DNA from: Azospirillum sp. TSA2s
Lineage (GTDB): Bacteria; Pseudomonadota; Alphaproteobacteria; Azospirillales; Azospirillaceae
Direction: 5' to 3'
DNA length: 64,000 nucleotides
Assembly: GCF_004923315.1 (NCBI RefSeq)
Contig: NZ_CP039645.1
Location: 167,001 to 231,000, forward strand
Shown piece by piece: positions 53,601 to 62,687 of the stretch. The stretch's first letter is position 1, and each line of letters starts with the position of its first letter. Made by a program: the position numbers and the translations under genes. The notes beneath the pieces are model-generated. The model was given only the letters and a program-made list of their open reading frames with translations. It made no database searches and had not been told where the DNA came from.

Positions 53601-54416
53601 CCGCCAGTTCCAGCCTTCCGTCTCGCCCGGCTCGGCCCCGGTGAACTCGTACCAGCGCCGGTTGTACCAGTAGACGGCGCCGTTGGCGTCGGCCATCCAG
53701 GTCAGCTGCGGGATCAGGTCGGCGAGGCTGCGGAACTGGGCTTCGTTCTCGCGCAGAAGCATCTCGGTGCGGCGTCGCTCGGCGGCGTCGCAGGCACGGT
53801 CGATGGCGGCACCGAGCAGGGTGGCGACCCCCTGGAGGAAGGCGGCGTCGGCGGCGTCGAAGCGGCCGTCGCGGCGGCTGTCGACCTCCAGCACGCCGAA
53901 GGGCTCGCCCTCGCCACGGATGATGACGTTGATGGCGCGCTTGACCCCATGTTCGGCCAGAAGGTCGGGGCAGCGGAAGCGGGACTCAAGGCTGAGATCG
54001 TTGGAGATCACCGGCTCGCCGGTCTTCAGCGCGTAGCCGGCGGGGGAGGCGAGGTCGGCGCCGAGCGACCGATGCCCGACCACGCCGGGGTTCCAGCCGA
54101 CGCCGGCGCGGACCAGCAGGCGTTCGGCGCCGTCCGGATCCTCCAGCCATTCCAGGGCCTTGCACAGTTCGGCCTCCAGCCCTTCGGCGCAGAGCGCAGT
54201 CGCCTGTTGCAGCAGGGTGTCGATGTCGGCGCTTTTCAGGGCGGCGATGCCGAAGCGGGCCAGCAGGTCCTGCTGCCTCTCCCTGCGGGCGAGACGTTCG
54301 GCGAGGTGGCTGTCGGATTGGGCGATCCGGGCGGAGGGCCGGGCGGAGGGTCTGGCGGGGGGCATGAACCATGTACGGGCGGGGAGCGACGGCACTTGAA
54401 CAGCCGGCGGCGGCAT
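50610..54416 (-). CDS. Large hybrid sensor histidine kinase (GAF, four PAS, HisKA, HATPase, two receivers)
   Basis: A protein of about 1268 residues with no membrane segment, so it is cytoplasmic. Order: GAF domain (about 55-200), four PAS/PAC units (openings [76 protein letters not shown]), HisKA with [20 protein letters not shown], and HATPase with [15 protein letters not shown] and [11 protein letters not shown] complete receiver follows ([24 protein letters not shown]). The second receiver is degenerate: the aspartate in [12 protein letters not shown] is kept but the usual lysine is missing. The start at 54416 has GGAG at good distance; 54365 is the alternative. The N-terminus is Pro/Ala-rich. 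Confidence 0.9.
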   Translation of the reverse strand: MPPPAVQVPSLPARTWFMPPARPSARPSARIAQSDSHLAERLARRERQQDLLARFGIAALKSADIDTLLQQATALCAEGLEAELCKALEWLEDPDGAERLLVRAGVGWNPGVVGHRSLGADLASPAGYALKTGEPVISNDLSLESRFRCPDLLAEHGVKRAINVIIRGEGEPFGVLEVDSRRDGRFDAADAAFLQGVATLLGAAIDRACDAAERRRTEMLLRENEAQFRSLADLIPQLTWMADANGAVYWYNRRWYEFTGAEPGETEGWNWRSVHHPDHVERASDGFFRAIGAGEPWEDTFPLRGKDGQYRWFLSRAVPVRDRDGRILRWLGTNTDVTEQRRAESRVMEAERRLQLALRAARIGAWSWNLEDDRIEADPRLREIFDFTADEPVRGQDVTGRVHPDDQPRIGQIIDTARRRRGEYDAEFRILLPSGEVRWAVARGVVTDGTPERSLTLIGVTWDTTDAKRAEEKLRLSEARFRSLVEATAAIVWSTSGAGRFEAPQPSWSSFTGQTFDELKGTGWVEAIHPDDRPHTSEAWRAARAGKTIYKAEHRLRRYDGVYRDMLVRAVPLLDAGGTVQEWVGVHTDITTRRRAEEALRETEERYRLAAQATNDAIWDWNLSSDRIHWNEAVRTLFGYGEDVSETSASWWMDHIHPDDQDHVVTGIHAVIDGGGTRWNDEYRFRRADGSYASILDRGFVLRSPIGLPQRMIGAMQDISVRKRAEEELEAARLAAEEANRAKSLFIANMSHELRTPLSAVIGYTEMLEEELADLGVDSMLPDLEKIEANARHLLTLINGVLDISKIEAGKMEVHGEDADVADLTREVAATVEALVSKKGNRLAVEVADDVGRMHTDVVKVRQCLFNLLSNAAKFTENGTVTLSVERAPPSPQGAGEVSPVDMVVFRVTDTGIGMTAEQVRRLFERFMQADSSTTRRFGGTGLGLAITKAFADMLGGEVAIDTAPAKGTSFTLRLPADLRHGRLPGSAESDPVRIDEVPPAQAARETILIIDDEQAMRELLARFLHREGYGVALAADGQTGLSIARQIRPRAILLDVMMPRTDGWSVLSVLKAEPDLADIPVIIISSRREKGLALSLGAADYFTKPVDWQRLHRVLSGLSGQAPGTALVLMEADETRSLLGAELGRDGWQVAEAETEEEAFRQLAAATPTVILLDPFTPDLDGFDFLKALCRDPDWCRIPVIVVAAQEIGRDETEELRGRVRDIIPMAEDGSDGMIEELKEAIARLRPPPPEAGKGAGQADGTGGTDG

Positions 54417-54626
54417 TCGTCCGCTCCGGCGTGGCGGATTACCGCTGTAGACCCGCAAGATCGCAGGAGGGCCACGCCCCGATGGGGCAGGTCGCCATTC
54501 CTCCGATGCGGTATGACCAGTGAGCGGGGGGTACGAATGACCGTCGGCGCTGTTGACTGGTCGCGGGGGTGGTATGGCTGCCGGCCGCCCCCGAGAAGCC
54601 TTGCCCCCGCCTGGAGTATCTTTGGA

Positions 54627-55082
54627 ATGGCTCGTGTCACCGTCGAGGATTGCGTCCTTCTCATCCCCAACCGTTTCGATCTGGTGATGATGGCGGCGCA
54701 GCGTGCCCGCCAGATCGCCGGCGGTGCGCCGCTGTCGATCGACCGCGACAACGACAAGAACCCGGTCGTCGCCCTTCGCGAGATCGCGGACGAGACGCTG
54801 TCGCTGCCCGACCTGCGCGAGACTCTGATCCGCGGCCACCAGAAGGTGGTCGAAACCGACGAACCCGAGGACGAGATCGTCGAGCTGATGGCGGACGAGA
54901 ACAGCTGGGTGCACACCAACGACACCTCGCTCGCCGACGAGGACAGCATGAGCGACGCCGAGGAGGACATCACCGAGGATGACGATATGGCTTCGGAGAT
55001 GGACCGGAAGCCCGGTGCGGCCTTCGGCATGACGGAGGACGACGTGGTCGGCGACGATGCCGACGGGGATGTTGGCCCTTAA
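54627..55082 (+). CDS. rpoZ: RNA polymerase omega subunit, acidic C-terminal tail
   Basis: A 151-residue omega subunit. The N-terminal MARVTVEDC keeps the MAR residues that help form ppGpp site 1 with beta-prime in proteobacteria. The fold follows with [18 protein letters not shown] and [18 protein letters not shown]. From about residue 85 a long tail rich in Asp and Glu follows ([34 protein letters not shown]), making the protein longer than the roughly 90-residue enteric omega. The next genes on the strand are fdhD and an RSH-type HD hydrolase rather than a full-length spoT. Whether this is the only rpoZ in the genome is unknown. Confidence 0.93.
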   Translation: MARVTVEDCVLLIPNRFDLVMMAAQRARQIAGGAPLSIDRDNDKNPVVALREIADETLSLPDLRETLIRGHQKVVETDEPEDEIVELMADENSWVHTNDTSLADEDSMSDAEEDITEDDDMASEMDRKPGAAFGMTEDDVVGDDADGDVGP

Positions 55083-55228
55083 ATATAATGGCCCGTAATT
55101 CGGGAACGCAGGGACAGCGTCGGGACCGATGGTCCGGCTCCGGTGTTATACCTGCGCGCTGCGGCGAACGGATCGGCCGGCGCTCGTCCTCACCCGCCCT
55201 TCCACCGCAGTCAGGTTCTGCCCACATC

Positions 55229-56095
55229 ATGGATCAAGCAACCGCCTGGGTGGCCCCGTCGCCCGTCCCGCCAGCCCTGTCGCGCCCGCTTTCCCGTGAG
55301 GGCGTCAGGCTGGTGCCTGCGACCGTCTGCACCGGAACCGCGATGGCCGAGCGGGAGGAGACGGTCATCGACGAGGTGCCGGTCGGGCTGGTCTATGCCG
55401 GCGACCTCTTCTCCGTCATGCTGGCGACCCCGACCGACCTTGAGGATTTCGCCACCGGCTTCTCGCTGAGCGAAGGAATCGTCGGCAGCGCCGAGGAACT
55501 GACCGTCACCGCCATCGACGAGGTGACGGACGGCGTGCGCATCCGCATTGAACTGCCGGTGGAACGGCTGGCCGCATTGCTGCGGCGAAAGCGCAACCTG
55601 ATGGGCGGCTCCGGCTGTGGCCGTTGCGGAACCGACAGCTTCGCGGAGGCGCTGCGGCCGCTCGACCCCGTCCGCTCCACCGCCCGCATCGCGCCCGACG
55701 CCATCCGCCGCGCCATGGCGGCCTTGCCGTCAGGTCAGCGGATGAACCGGGAGACCGGGGCCGTCCATGCCGCCGGCTTTGCCCGCCCGAACGGGCAACT
55801 GGTCGCCGTGCGTGAGGATGTCGGGCGGCACAATGCGCTCGACAAGCTGATCGGCGCGCTGGCCCGCAGCGGTGTCGACCCGGCCGGCGGCTTCGTCGTG
55901 GTGTCGAGCCGATGCTCCTTCGAGATGGTCCACAAGACGGCGGCGGCCGGCATCCCGCTGATCGCCGCCATCTCCGCCCCGACATCGCTGTGCGTCGGCT
56001 TCGCCGAGGCGGTGGATGTGGGGGTGGTCGCCTATGTGCGCGACGGCCGGTTCACCGTCTATGCCGCCCCGTCGCGGGTGCTGACGTCGGCGTGA
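55229..56095 (+). CDS. fdhD: Formate dehydrogenase accessory sulfurtransferase FdhD
   Basis: A 288-residue FdhD. It carries PVGLVYAGDLFSVMLATPTD, the FSLSEGIV segment, the CxxC pair in GGSGCGRCG (C130, C133) that takes sulfur from IscS, and AVREDVGRHNALDKLIG with VVVSSRCSFEMVHKTAAAGIP near the end. The protein sulfurates the Mo/W-bis-PGD cofactor needed by formate dehydrogenases. No formate dehydrogenase structural gene is in the window. The start at 55229 is the ATG before the core. The upstream open frame from 55088 is less protein-like. Confidence 0.93.
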   Translation: MDQATAWVAPSPVPPALSRPLSREGVRLVPATVCTGTAMAEREETVIDEVPVGLVYAGDLFSVMLATPTDLEDFATGFSLSEGIVGSAEELTVTAIDEVTDGVRIRIELPVERLAALLRRKRNLMGGSGCGRCGTDSFAEALRPLDPVRSTARIAPDAIRRAMAALPSGQRMNRETGAVHAAGFARPNGQLVAVREDVGRHNALDKLIGALARSGVDPAGGFVVVSSRCSFEMVHKTAAAGIPLIAAISAPTSLCVGFAEAVDVGVVAYVRDGRFTVYAAPSRVLTSA

Positions 56096-56265
56096 TCTCC
56101 ACCCAGGCGGAGCCGCGGCGATCTGCCGCCGGCTGGGAGTCTGGACATCGGCCTTGCGCGGGCGGACCATCTCCGCATCCGCTGCCAAGCGCACGGGACC
56201 GGCCGTTGTTGCCCTCCCGCCGCAGGCATCGCCTGCCTGCCTGACAGCGGCACGGAGGAGAGCAC

Positions 56266-56802
56266 ATGTCCATGGACAAGGAAGTGATCGTCGCGGCACT
56301 GCGTCACGCGGCGAGCCTGCACGAAGGCACCTATCGGCCCGACCGGGCGCGTACGCCTTTCGTCTCGCACCTGTCGGAAACGGCGGAACTGGTCGCGCAG
56401 GCCGGCGGTAGCCCGGCCGAGATCGCCGCCGCGTGGCTGCATGACGCGGTCGAGGACGGGCTGACCACCGTCGCCGATCTGGCCGAGCGGTTCGGCCCGG
56501 AGGTCGCCGACCTCGTCGCGGCGGTCAGCGACGCGCCGGAGGATGTCGGCAAGGCGATTTCCGAGCGCAAGGCGATCCAGGCCGCCCGTCTCGCCGCCGC
56601 GCCGGAGGGCGCCAAGCGCATCAAGCTGGCCGAGCAGATCTCGATCCTGCAGGCGCTGGCGGTCGAACGCCCGCTGTCGTGGAGCGTCGAGCGGGCCCAG
56701 GCCTATGTCGAAGGCTCCCGCCTCGTCGCCGAAGCCTGCGCCACCGCCAGCCCGCTGCTGGCGGAACGCTACGCCGCCGCGCTTGCCGGGGCGACGCGCT
56801 GA
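56266..56802 (+). CDS. Stand-alone RSH-type HD hydrolase (putative small alarmone hydrolase)
   Basis: A 178-residue HD-domain protein matching the hydrolase half of RelA/SpoT homologues and MESH1-like small alarmone hydrolases. The N-terminus HAASLHEGTYRP aligns with the family's AHxGQxR. The metal His is H35 (PFVSHL), the HD pair is H59-D60, and the catalytic ED pair is E63-D64 in WLHDAVEDGLTT. In the usual IKLADR motif, the second metal aspartate is a glutamate here (RIKLAEQ, E123). There is no synthetase, TGS or ACT part. The enzyme may hydrolyse (p)ppGpp or a related nucleotide. GGAGGAG precedes the ATG. Confidence 0.82.
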   Translation: MSMDKEVIVAALRHAASLHEGTYRPDRARTPFVSHLSETAELVAQAGGSPAEIAAAWLHDAVEDGLTTVADLAERFGPEVADLVAAVSDAPEDVGKAISERKAIQAARLAAAPEGAKRIKLAEQISILQALAVERPLSWSVERAQAYVEGSRLVAEACATASPLLAERYAAALAGATR

Positions 56803-56829
56803 CGGCATCCAGGGCAGACGGTGTTCAGG

Positions 56830-57207
56830 TCAGAGCGCCGACGAGCGCCACAGCCAGACCAGACCGGCGACCGCCCCGGCCGCCAGCAGGACCAGCACCA
56901 GGATGATTGCAAGGGCGGTGCGGCGGTCCTTGGCCTCGCGCTGCTCCGCCTCGCGCCGCTTCTTCAGCAGAAATTGCTGCTCCGGGCTTAGGAAGCGGCC
57001 GGCGGCGGCATCGGCGGTGGGCACGTAGCGCACCCGGCCGCGAGCCTTGGCCGTCTTGGCCGCCGTCGCCGCAGTCCCTCTCACGGCGGTCGTCAAACCA
57101 CCTTGGGACGGCCGGCCCGTGTTGATCGGCTCCGCCGCCGCACCGCGAACCGCGGTCGCCTGCCGGCCCTTGCGCTTGCGTGGCAGCTTTCGCCGTCTGG
57201 TCGTCAT
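56830..57207 (-). CDS. Small basic tail-anchored membrane protein, unknown function
   Basis: A 125-residue protein with a very basic N-terminus (MTTRRRKLPRKRKGRQATAV) containing an imperfect internal repeat (ATAVRGAAAEP and TTAVRGTAAT). A coiled stretch PEQQFLLKKRREAEQREAKDR precedes one C-terminal hydrophobic helix (ALAIILVLVLLAAGAVAGLVWLW). The arrangement suggests a cytoplasmic protein anchored by its tail. No family is recognised. It is convergent with the HD hydrolase gene. Confidence 0.6.
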   Translation of the reverse strand: MTTRRRKLPRKRKGRQATAVRGAAAEPINTGRPSQGGLTTAVRGTAATAAKTAKARGRVRYVPTADAAAGRFLSPEQQFLLKKRREAEQREAKDRRTALAIILVLVLLAAGAVAGLVWLWRSSAL

Positions 57208-57401
57208 GCCTCTTCCCCGCTCTCGATCCTTCACCGCGGCGGGGAGCATAGCCGCCCCGCCCGCCCGGCGCAGCCAATCACAAGATGATCTCCGGAAAGT
57301 CACATAGGCTCATGCCAATGGGCGCATGCCAACCGGATTTCCGCGTCGATCCTCCTGCGGCCAACCGGCGCATGTTCCAATGGTTTGTGGCGCAAGCGTG
57401 A

Positions 57402-57415
57402 ATACTAGTATACTA
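57402..57415. promoter_or_regulatory. Two overlapping palindromes upstream of the NTF2-like gene
   Basis: ATACTAGTAT (57402-57411) and TAGTATACTA (57406-57415) overlap in a short AT-rich patch 59-72 bases before the ATG at 57474. The pattern resembles GntR-type operators. No regulator gene is adjacent. The rest of 57208-57473 holds no gene. Confidence 0.45.
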
Positions 57416-57473
57416 CTTTCATAGTCCGCCATCTCCTGGGCGGGCATAACCGCAATCGGTTGGGAGGGTCACG

Positions 57474-57968
57474 ATGCTCAAGAAGAACGTCTTCAAATCC
57501 GGCCATATCCGCTCGCGCCGCCGTCTGCTCGCATCCGCCGCCGCCGGGCTGGCCGCGGCCGCCGTCATCGCGCCGCTGACCGACGCGCGTGCCGACGACG
57601 ACCCGCAGCAGGTGGAGAAGGCGGTGAACGCGCTCCGCGACGCCATGATGGCCGGCGACGGCGCCACCCTGCGGGCGATGACGATGGACCAGCTGACCTA
57701 TGGACATTCGAACAGCCGGCTGGAGGATAAGGCGGCCTTCGTCGCCAGCCTGGACGGCAAGAGCGCGTTCAAGGCGCTCGACCTCAGCGACCATTCGATC
57801 CAGGTGATCGGCGATGTCGCCGTTGCCCGTCACACCTTCGATTCGGTCAACAACCTGCCGGACGGCAAGACCAACACCGCCCATATCCGGGTGCTGCAAG
57901 TCTGGAAGAAAACCGACGGACGCTGGAAGCTGCTGGCCCGTCAGGCTTCCCCGCTTCCGGCCGCCTGA
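57474..57968 (+). CDS. Exported NTF2-like (SnoaL/DUF4440-type) protein
   Basis: A 164-residue protein with a twin-arginine-style signal (SRRRLLASAAAGLAAAAVI, likely cut near DARADDD). The mature part is an NTF2-like fold: VEKAVNALRDAMMAGDGATLRAM, then DQLTYGHSNSRLEDKAAFV, and a closing strand HIRVLQVWKKTDGRWKLLARQ. The family covers small-molecule isomerases and ligand-binding proteins; the role is unknown here. It appears to be a single-gene unit. Confidence 0.82.
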   Translation: MLKKNVFKSGHIRSRRRLLASAAAGLAAAAVIAPLTDARADDDPQQVEKAVNALRDAMMAGDGATLRAMTMDQLTYGHSNSRLEDKAAFVASLDGKSAFKALDLSDHSIQVIGDVAVARHTFDSVNNLPDGKTNTAHIRVLQVWKKTDGRWKLLARQASPLPAA

Positions 57969-58061
57969 CGGGGCCGTCTGCCGCCTCCTTCCTTCGTGGT
58001 GGGAGGCGGCAGGGCGACGCTCCAGGACGCCGTCGGCAGGCCGTTCGCCGCCGGCCGGCCT

Positions 58062-58499
58062 CTAGCGCATGCAATTTCCGACGATCTGGTAGCAGAGCGT
58101 GGGATCGCGCCGGTCGTTGTAGCGGACGGCGGTGACCTGCCCTCCATGCAGTTCGAAGGTGGCTTCGCAGCTGTAGGTGCGGGACCAGGTGGTCACGTCG
58201 GGCTCCCACAGCATCGGGCCGCGCGGGCCGAGCCAGGGGCTGGGCTCCCAATCCACATCGCGGTCGACCAGCGTCTGCCGGCGGGTATAGACCAGATACT
58301 CCGCATCGCCGGCGACGGCCGACCGTTCCGGCACCCCGGCACAGGACAGCAGGCTGGCCTTGCTCATGCCGACCATCGCGACGGGTGCGCGCAATGCCAG
58401 CTCCGCCTGCGGGTTGGCGCAGGAACTCGCCAGAAGGGTGACGACGGCGAGGCATCCGCCGCGCAAGGCCCAAATCGTCGGATGCCGGCTGTTGGCCAT
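58062..58499 (-). CDS. Lipoprotein, unknown function
   Basis: A 145-residue protein with a signal peptide and lipobox ending LLASSC (Cys27). The mature part shows a small beta-rich pattern, including MVGMSKASLLSCAGVPERSAVAGDAEYLVYTRR (outline) and CEATFELHGGQVTAVRYN, and ends with two cysteines (LCYQIVGNCM). The opening SKASLLSCAGVP resembles the small SmpA/OmlA-like outer-membrane lipoproteins, a weak match. It is downstream of mntH in the same direction with a 78-base gap. Confidence 0.75.
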   Translation of the reverse strand: MANSRHPTIWALRGGCLAVVTLLASSCANPQAELALRAPVAMVGMSKASLLSCAGVPERSAVAGDAEYLVYTRRQTLVDRDVDWEPSPWLGPRGPMLWEPDVTTWSRTYSCEATFELHGGQVTAVRYNDRRDPTLCYQIVGNCMR

Positions 58500-58577
58500 C
58501 TCTGGTACTCCGCGACAGCGCGCAAACAAATGGTACTTTCCCTCAGATAAAGCGTCCTTTCAGATGCACAACGGCGA

Positions 58578-59936
58578 TCAGCCGAGAACCGTGTCATAAA
58601 GCAGCTTCAGGTTCAGCACGACGATGACCCCGGCGACGATCCAGGACAGGCCGGCGACCCAGCCCGGAACGGCAAAGCGGCCCATCTTGCCGCGGTCGGT
58701 GACGAAGCGGACCAGCGGGATGACCGCGAAGGGAAGCTGCATCGACAGCACGACCTGGCTGAACACCAGCAGCTGCGCCGTGCCGCTTTCGCCATAGAGC
58801 GCCGTCACCACCACCACCGGGATGATGGCCAGCCCGCGGGTCAGCAGCCGGCGGGCCCAGTGCGGCAGGCGCAGCCGCAGGAACCCCTCCATCACGATCT
58901 GCCCGGCCAGCGTCGCCGTCACGGTGGAGTTGAGGCCCGACGCCAGCAGCGCCACGGCGAAGAGGGTGGAAGCGATGCCGAGGCCGAGCAGCGGCGACAG
59001 CAGCTCGAACGCCTCGCCGATCTCCGCCACTTCGGTATGGCCGCTGCCGTGGAAGACGCTGGCGGCCAGGATCAGGATGGCGGCGTTGACGAACAGGGCC
59101 AGCATCAGCGCGATGGTGCTGTCGACCGTGGCCCAGGTGATGGCGTCGCGCCGCCCCTCCTCCGTCCGCGGATAGGCGCGGGTCTGCACGATGGAGGAGT
59201 GGAGGTACAGGTTGTGCGGCATCACGGTGGCGCCCAGGATGCCGATGGCGACATAGAGCATGCCGGGGTTGGTCACCACCTCCGTCGTGGGCACGAAGCC
59301 GTGCAGCACGGCGGCGACCGGCGGGGCGGCTGCGATGATTTGCACCAGGAAGCAGCCGGCGATGACCGTCAGCAGGGCCACCACGAAGGCCTCCAGATAG
59401 CGGAAGCCCCGCTGCATCAGCAGAAGCACCAGGAAGGCATCGAGCGCGGTGATCAGGGCGCCGCCGATCAGCGGGATGCCAAACAGCAGGTTCAGCGCGA
59501 TGGCGGTGCCGATGACCTCGGCAAGGTCGCAGGCGATGATCGCCGCCTCGCACGCCACCCACAGCGTCAGGTTGATCGGACGCGGATAATGGTCGCGGCA
59601 GGCCTGGGCCAGATCGCGCCCGGTGACGATGCCCAGCCGCGCCGCCAGCGACTGCAGCAGGATCGCCATCAGGTTGGACAGCATGATGACCGACAGCAGC
59701 GTATAGCCGAACTGCGACCCGCCTGCGAGATCGGTCGCCCAGTTGCCGGGGTCCATGTAGCCGACCGACACCATGTAGCCCGGCCCGGCGAAGGCCAGCA
59801 GCCGGCGCAGCCACAGGCCGCCCTGCGGCACCGCGATGGAGGCATGGACCTCCGGCAGGCTTGGCCGGCCGTCCCCGTCCTGGCTGGAGTATCTCCAGGC
59901 GCTGGGGGGCGGCACGGCGGCTTCGGCTTCCGACAT
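58578..59936 (-). CDS. mntH: Nramp-family Mn2+/Fe2+ transporter MntH
   Basis: A 452-residue transporter with eleven or so helices. The two metal-binding motifs are [12 protein letters not shown] in helix one and [15 protein letters not shown] in helix six. It imports divalent manganese with protons. The start at 59936 ([11 protein letters not shown]) is the ATG before a long hydrophilic N-terminus; a further Met 13 codons upstream is possible. It is divergent from mntR, with a dyad in the promoter region. Confidence 0.95.
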   Translation of the reverse strand: MSEAEAAVPPPSAWRYSSQDGDGRPSLPEVHASIAVPQGGLWLRRLLAFAGPGYMVSVGYMDPGNWATDLAGGSQFGYTLLSVIMLSNLMAILLQSLAARLGIVTGRDLAQACRDHYPRPINLTLWVACEAAIIACDLAEVIGTAIALNLLFGIPLIGGALITALDAFLVLLLMQRGFRYLEAFVVALLTVIAGCFLVQIIAAAPPVAAVLHGFVPTTEVVTNPGMLYVAIGILGATVMPHNLYLHSSIVQTRAYPRTEEGRRDAITWATVDSTIALMLALFVNAAILILAASVFHGSGHTEVAEIGEAFELLSPLLGLGIASTLFAVALLASGLNSTVTATLAGQIVMEGFLRLRLPHWARRLLTRGLAIIPVVVVTALYGESGTAQLLVFSQVVLSMQLPFAVIPLVRFVTDRGKMGRFAVPGWVAGLSWIVAGVIVVLNLKLLYDTVLG

Positions 59937-59997
59937 CGGCGTGTGGCTCCCGGCCGCATTGCAAACTGGTATCAATCAAGTATGTGCCGGGACATCG

Positions 59998-60017
59998 AGT
60001 ATGCAAGATGCTATACT
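59998..60017. promoter_or_regulatory. Probable MntR operator between mntH and mntR
   Basis: AGTATGCA-AGA-TGCTATACT is an imperfect dyad with outer AGTAT/ATACT and inner GCA/TGC. It lies in the 113-base divergent space, 33 bases before the mntR GTG and 62 bases before the mntH ATG. A further AAGTATG half is seen about 20 bases to the left. Confidence 0.55.
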
Positions 60018-60049
60018 TTCCGGAACCAAACTTTTCCGGGGGGCGAAGC

Positions 60050-60511
60050 GTGACAGTCAGGGGAGGCGATGCATCCGCGCCCGCCGAGACGGCGCTGCCC
60101 GATGCCGAACTCCATGCCGAGGGCTTCCGCAAGACGCGGGAGGCGCAGCGCTCCGCGCTGGCCGAGGATTATGTGGAGTTGATCGCCGATTTGATCGAAA
60201 GCGGGCAGGAGGCGCGGCAGGTCGACATCGCTGCGCGGCTGGGGGTGGCGCAACCGACCGTCGCCCGCATGCTGGACCGGCTGGCGGCCGACGGGCTGGT
60301 CTACCGCAAGCCGTACCGCGCCGTGTTCCTGACCGACGCCGGCCGGCGGATCGCCGAGGAAAGCCGGGAGCGCCACCAGACGGTGGTGGCCTTCCTCCGT
60401 TCCCTCGGCGTCAGCGCCGACACCGCGCGGATCGATGCCGAGGGCATCGAGCACCATGTCAGCGCCGAGACGCTGGACGCCTTCCGCCGGGCGTTGGCGA
60501 AGGGCGGCTGA
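60050..60511 (+). CDS. mntR: Manganese-responsive DtxR-family regulator MntR
   Basis: A 153-residue DtxR-type repressor. The helix-turn-helix is [20 protein letters not shown]. Metal ligands are likely in [11 protein letters not shown] and the dimer-domain [10 protein letters not shown] with [10 protein letters not shown], in the positions of the MntR sites. No SH3-like third domain is present, as usual for MntR. The start is a GTG at 60050 behind a G-rich site (CCGGGGGGCGAAGC). It should repress mntH when manganese is adequate. Confidence 0.92.
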   Translation: MTVRGGDASAPAETALPDAELHAEGFRKTREAQRSALAEDYVELIADLIESGQEARQVDIAARLGVAQPTVARMLDRLAADGLVYRKPYRAVFLTDAGRRIAEESRERHQTVVAFLRSLGVSADTARIDAEGIEHHVSAETLDAFRRALAKGG

Positions 60512-60515
60512 CCCG

Positions 60516-60737
60516 TCAGTGCGTTCCGCAGGAGTTGCCGGGGCGCTTCGCCGGACGCGGCACGGCCGCCGCGTCGCAGCCACAGCATCCTCCGCCGCAG
60601 CCGCCCGCCTTTGAGGGGACCGGCCGCCCGGCCAGACGGCGCAGACGGTTGCGCAAGGATGCCGGCAGCAGGATGGTCCAGGTCACCCAGGCGAAGGCGG
60701 CGGCGACGATCAGCCCAACGATGAGGCTTTCCATCAT
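60516..60737 (-). CDS. FeoB-associated Cys-rich membrane protein
   Basis: A 73-residue protein with one N-terminal membrane helix (LIVGLIVAAAFAWVTWTILLP), a basic stretch and a cysteine-rich tail GGCGGGCCGCDA followed by SCGTH. It matches the small Cys-rich proteins that accompany FeoB in many bacteria and may help hold iron at the membrane. It begins four bases after the feoB stop, so it is co-transcribed. Confidence 0.85.
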   Translation of the reverse strand: MMESLIVGLIVAAAFAWVTWTILLPASLRNRLRRLAGRPVPSKAGGCGGGCCGCDAAAVPRPAKRPGNSCGTH

Positions 60738-60740
60738 GAC

Positions 60741-62651
60741 TCAGCCTCCCAGCAGGGCGGTGGAGAGCCGGAAGGTGACGAAGGCCGCACCATAGGCGAG
60801 CGCCGTCATGTAGCCGATCATCACCAGCATCCAGAACCAGCTGTTGGTCTCCCGCTTCACCACCGACAGGGTGGAGACGCATTGCGGGGCGAAGACGAAC
60901 CACGCGAGCAGGGACAGGGCGGTCGGCAGGCTCCAGTCCGCCGCCAGCACGCCGGCCAGCGAACCGGACAGCGCGTCTCCCGTCTCGCTCAGCGCATAGA
61001 CGGTGCCGAGGGCGGCCACAGCCACTTCGCGGGCCGCCATGCCCGGCACCAGGGCGATGGCGATCTGCCAGGTGAAGCCGATGGGGGCGAGCAGCGGCGC
61101 CAGCGCATGGCCGAGCATCCCGGCGAAGCTGTAATCGATGGCCGGCCCGATCGCTCCGTCCGGCGCCGCCGGGAAGCTGCCGAGGAACCACAGCAGGATC
61201 ATGATGGCGAAGATCACCGTGCCGGCGCGGGCCAGGAAGATGCGCGTCCGCTCCAACAGGCCCAGCAGGATGTCGCGCGGGCTGGGCAGCCGGTAGGATG
61301 GCAGCTCCATCAGCAGCGGCTCGCGGGCGCCCTTGAAGATCGTGCGCTTCAGCACGAAGGCGACCGCCAGCGCCGACAGGATGCCGGCGGCATAGAGGGT
61401 GAACATCACCAGCCCCTGCAGCCCGATCATGCCGCCGGCCACCGTCCGGTTGGGGACGAACGCGGCGATGATGAGCGTGTAGACCGGCAGGCGGGCCGAG
61501 CAGGTCATCAGCGGCGCGATCATGATGGTCGCCAGCCGGTCGGCGCGGTTCTCGATGGTGCGGGCGGCCATGATGCCGGGAACCGCGCAGGCGAAGCTGG
61601 ACAGCAGCGGGATGAAGGCCCGGCCATGCAGCCCGACCCCGCCCATCAGCCGGTCGAGAAGGAAGGCAGCCCGCGCCATGTAGCCGGTGGATTCCAGCAT
61701 CAGGATGAAGAAGAACAGCACCAGGATCTGCGGCAGGAAGATCAGCACGCTGCCCACGCCGGCGATGATGCCATCGGTGATCAGGCTTTTCAGCATGCCG
61801 TCCGGCAGGGCGGCACCGGCGGTGGCCTGCACCCAGCCCAGCGCGCCGTCGATCATGTCCATCGGCACGGCGGCCCAGGCGAACACCGCCTGGAACATCA
61901 GGAACAGCACCAGCAACAGGAAGGGCAGGCCGACCGCCGGATGCAGCAGGGCCGCGTCGATGCGCCGGGTGGCGACCGGCGGCTTGCCGGCATCCTGAAG
62001 GGCAGCGGCCAGGATGCTCTCGACTTCCTGGTGATAGGCGCGCAATTCCCGCGCCGACGGTTCGCTCCAGCCGCAGGGCGCGGCGGCGAGATCGGTCGTC
62101 ATCGCCATCATGCTGCGGTCGATCTGGTCGAGCAGCCCGCTCACCCCGCTGCGTTTGACCGCCACCGTCGGCACCACCGGAACGCCCAGCGCCGCCGACA
62201 GGGCCGCCGCATCGACACGGCAGCCGCGCGCCTCCGCCACGTCCATCATGTTGAGCGCGAGGATGATCGGCCGGCCGAGCTTCTTCAATTCCAGCACCAG
62301 CCGCAGATGCAGGCGCAGGTTGGTGGCGTCGGCGACGCAGACCATCGCGTCGGGCGGGGCCTCGTGCTGGAAGCGGCCGAGCACGACGTCGCGCGTCACC
62401 TCCTCGTCGGGGGAGCGGGCGCGCAGGCTGTAGGTTCCGGGCAGATCGACGATCTGCACGCGGGTGCCGGCGGGGCTGAGGAATTCGCCGACCTTGCGCT
62501 CGACCGTCACGCCAGGATAGTTCGCCACCTTCTGGCGGGCGCCGGTCAGGGCGTTGAACAGGGCGGTCTTGCCGCAGTTGGGATTGCCGACCAACGCGAT
62601 GCGCGGCGGCACGGCCAGAAGCGCAGGATTGGAGAGAACGGTATCGGACAT
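60741..62651 (-). CDS. feoB: Ferrous iron transport protein FeoB
   Basis: A 636-residue protein. The N-terminal G domain carries GNPNCGKTALFNALTG (G1), DLPGTYSLRARSPDE (G3) and NMMDVAEARG (G4). The C-terminal membrane part has two gate repeats, including SFACAVPGIMAARTIENRADRL and APQCVSTLSVVKRETNSW, with conserved cysteines. It imports Fe2+ into the cytoplasm. The N-terminal domain is compact, so the protein is shorter than enteric FeoB (about 770 residues). It lies 36 bases after feoA. Confidence 0.95.
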   Translation of the reverse strand: MSDTVLSNPALLAVPPRIALVGNPNCGKTALFNALTGARQKVANYPGVTVERKVGEFLSPAGTRVQIVDLPGTYSLRARSPDEEVTRDVVLGRFQHEAPPDAMVCVADATNLRLHLRLVLELKKLGRPIILALNMMDVAEARGCRVDAAALSAALGVPVVPTVAVKRSGVSGLLDQIDRSMMAMTTDLAAAPCGWSEPSARELRAYHQEVESILAAALQDAGKPPVATRRIDAALLHPAVGLPFLLLVLFLMFQAVFAWAAVPMDMIDGALGWVQATAGAALPDGMLKSLITDGIIAGVGSVLIFLPQILVLFFFILMLESTGYMARAAFLLDRLMGGVGLHGRAFIPLLSSFACAVPGIMAARTIENRADRLATIMIAPLMTCSARLPVYTLIIAAFVPNRTVAGGMIGLQGLVMFTLYAAGILSALAVAFVLKRTIFKGAREPLLMELPSYRLPSPRDILLGLLERTRIFLARAGTVIFAIMILLWFLGSFPAAPDGAIGPAIDYSFAGMLGHALAPLLAPIGFTWQIAIALVPGMAAREVAVAALGTVYALSETGDALSGSLAGVLAADWSLPTALSLLAWFVFAPQCVSTLSVVKRETNSWFWMLVMIGYMTALAYGAAFVTFRLSTALLGG

Positions 62652-62687
62652 CGCGGAAACCTTTCCGCTGGAAGAGGAGGCGACGGC

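Noticed and set aside
50928..54500. Very long plus-strand open frame opposite the hybrid kinase
   Set aside because: It is antisense to a well-supported kinase. Only its last 151 codons (from 54627) are a real gene, rpoZ.
55088..55228. Longer N-terminus for FdhD starting at 55088
   Set aside because: The added 47 residues are Arg/Ser-rich, not conserved in the family, and begin six bases after the rpoZ stop without a clear ribosome-binding site.
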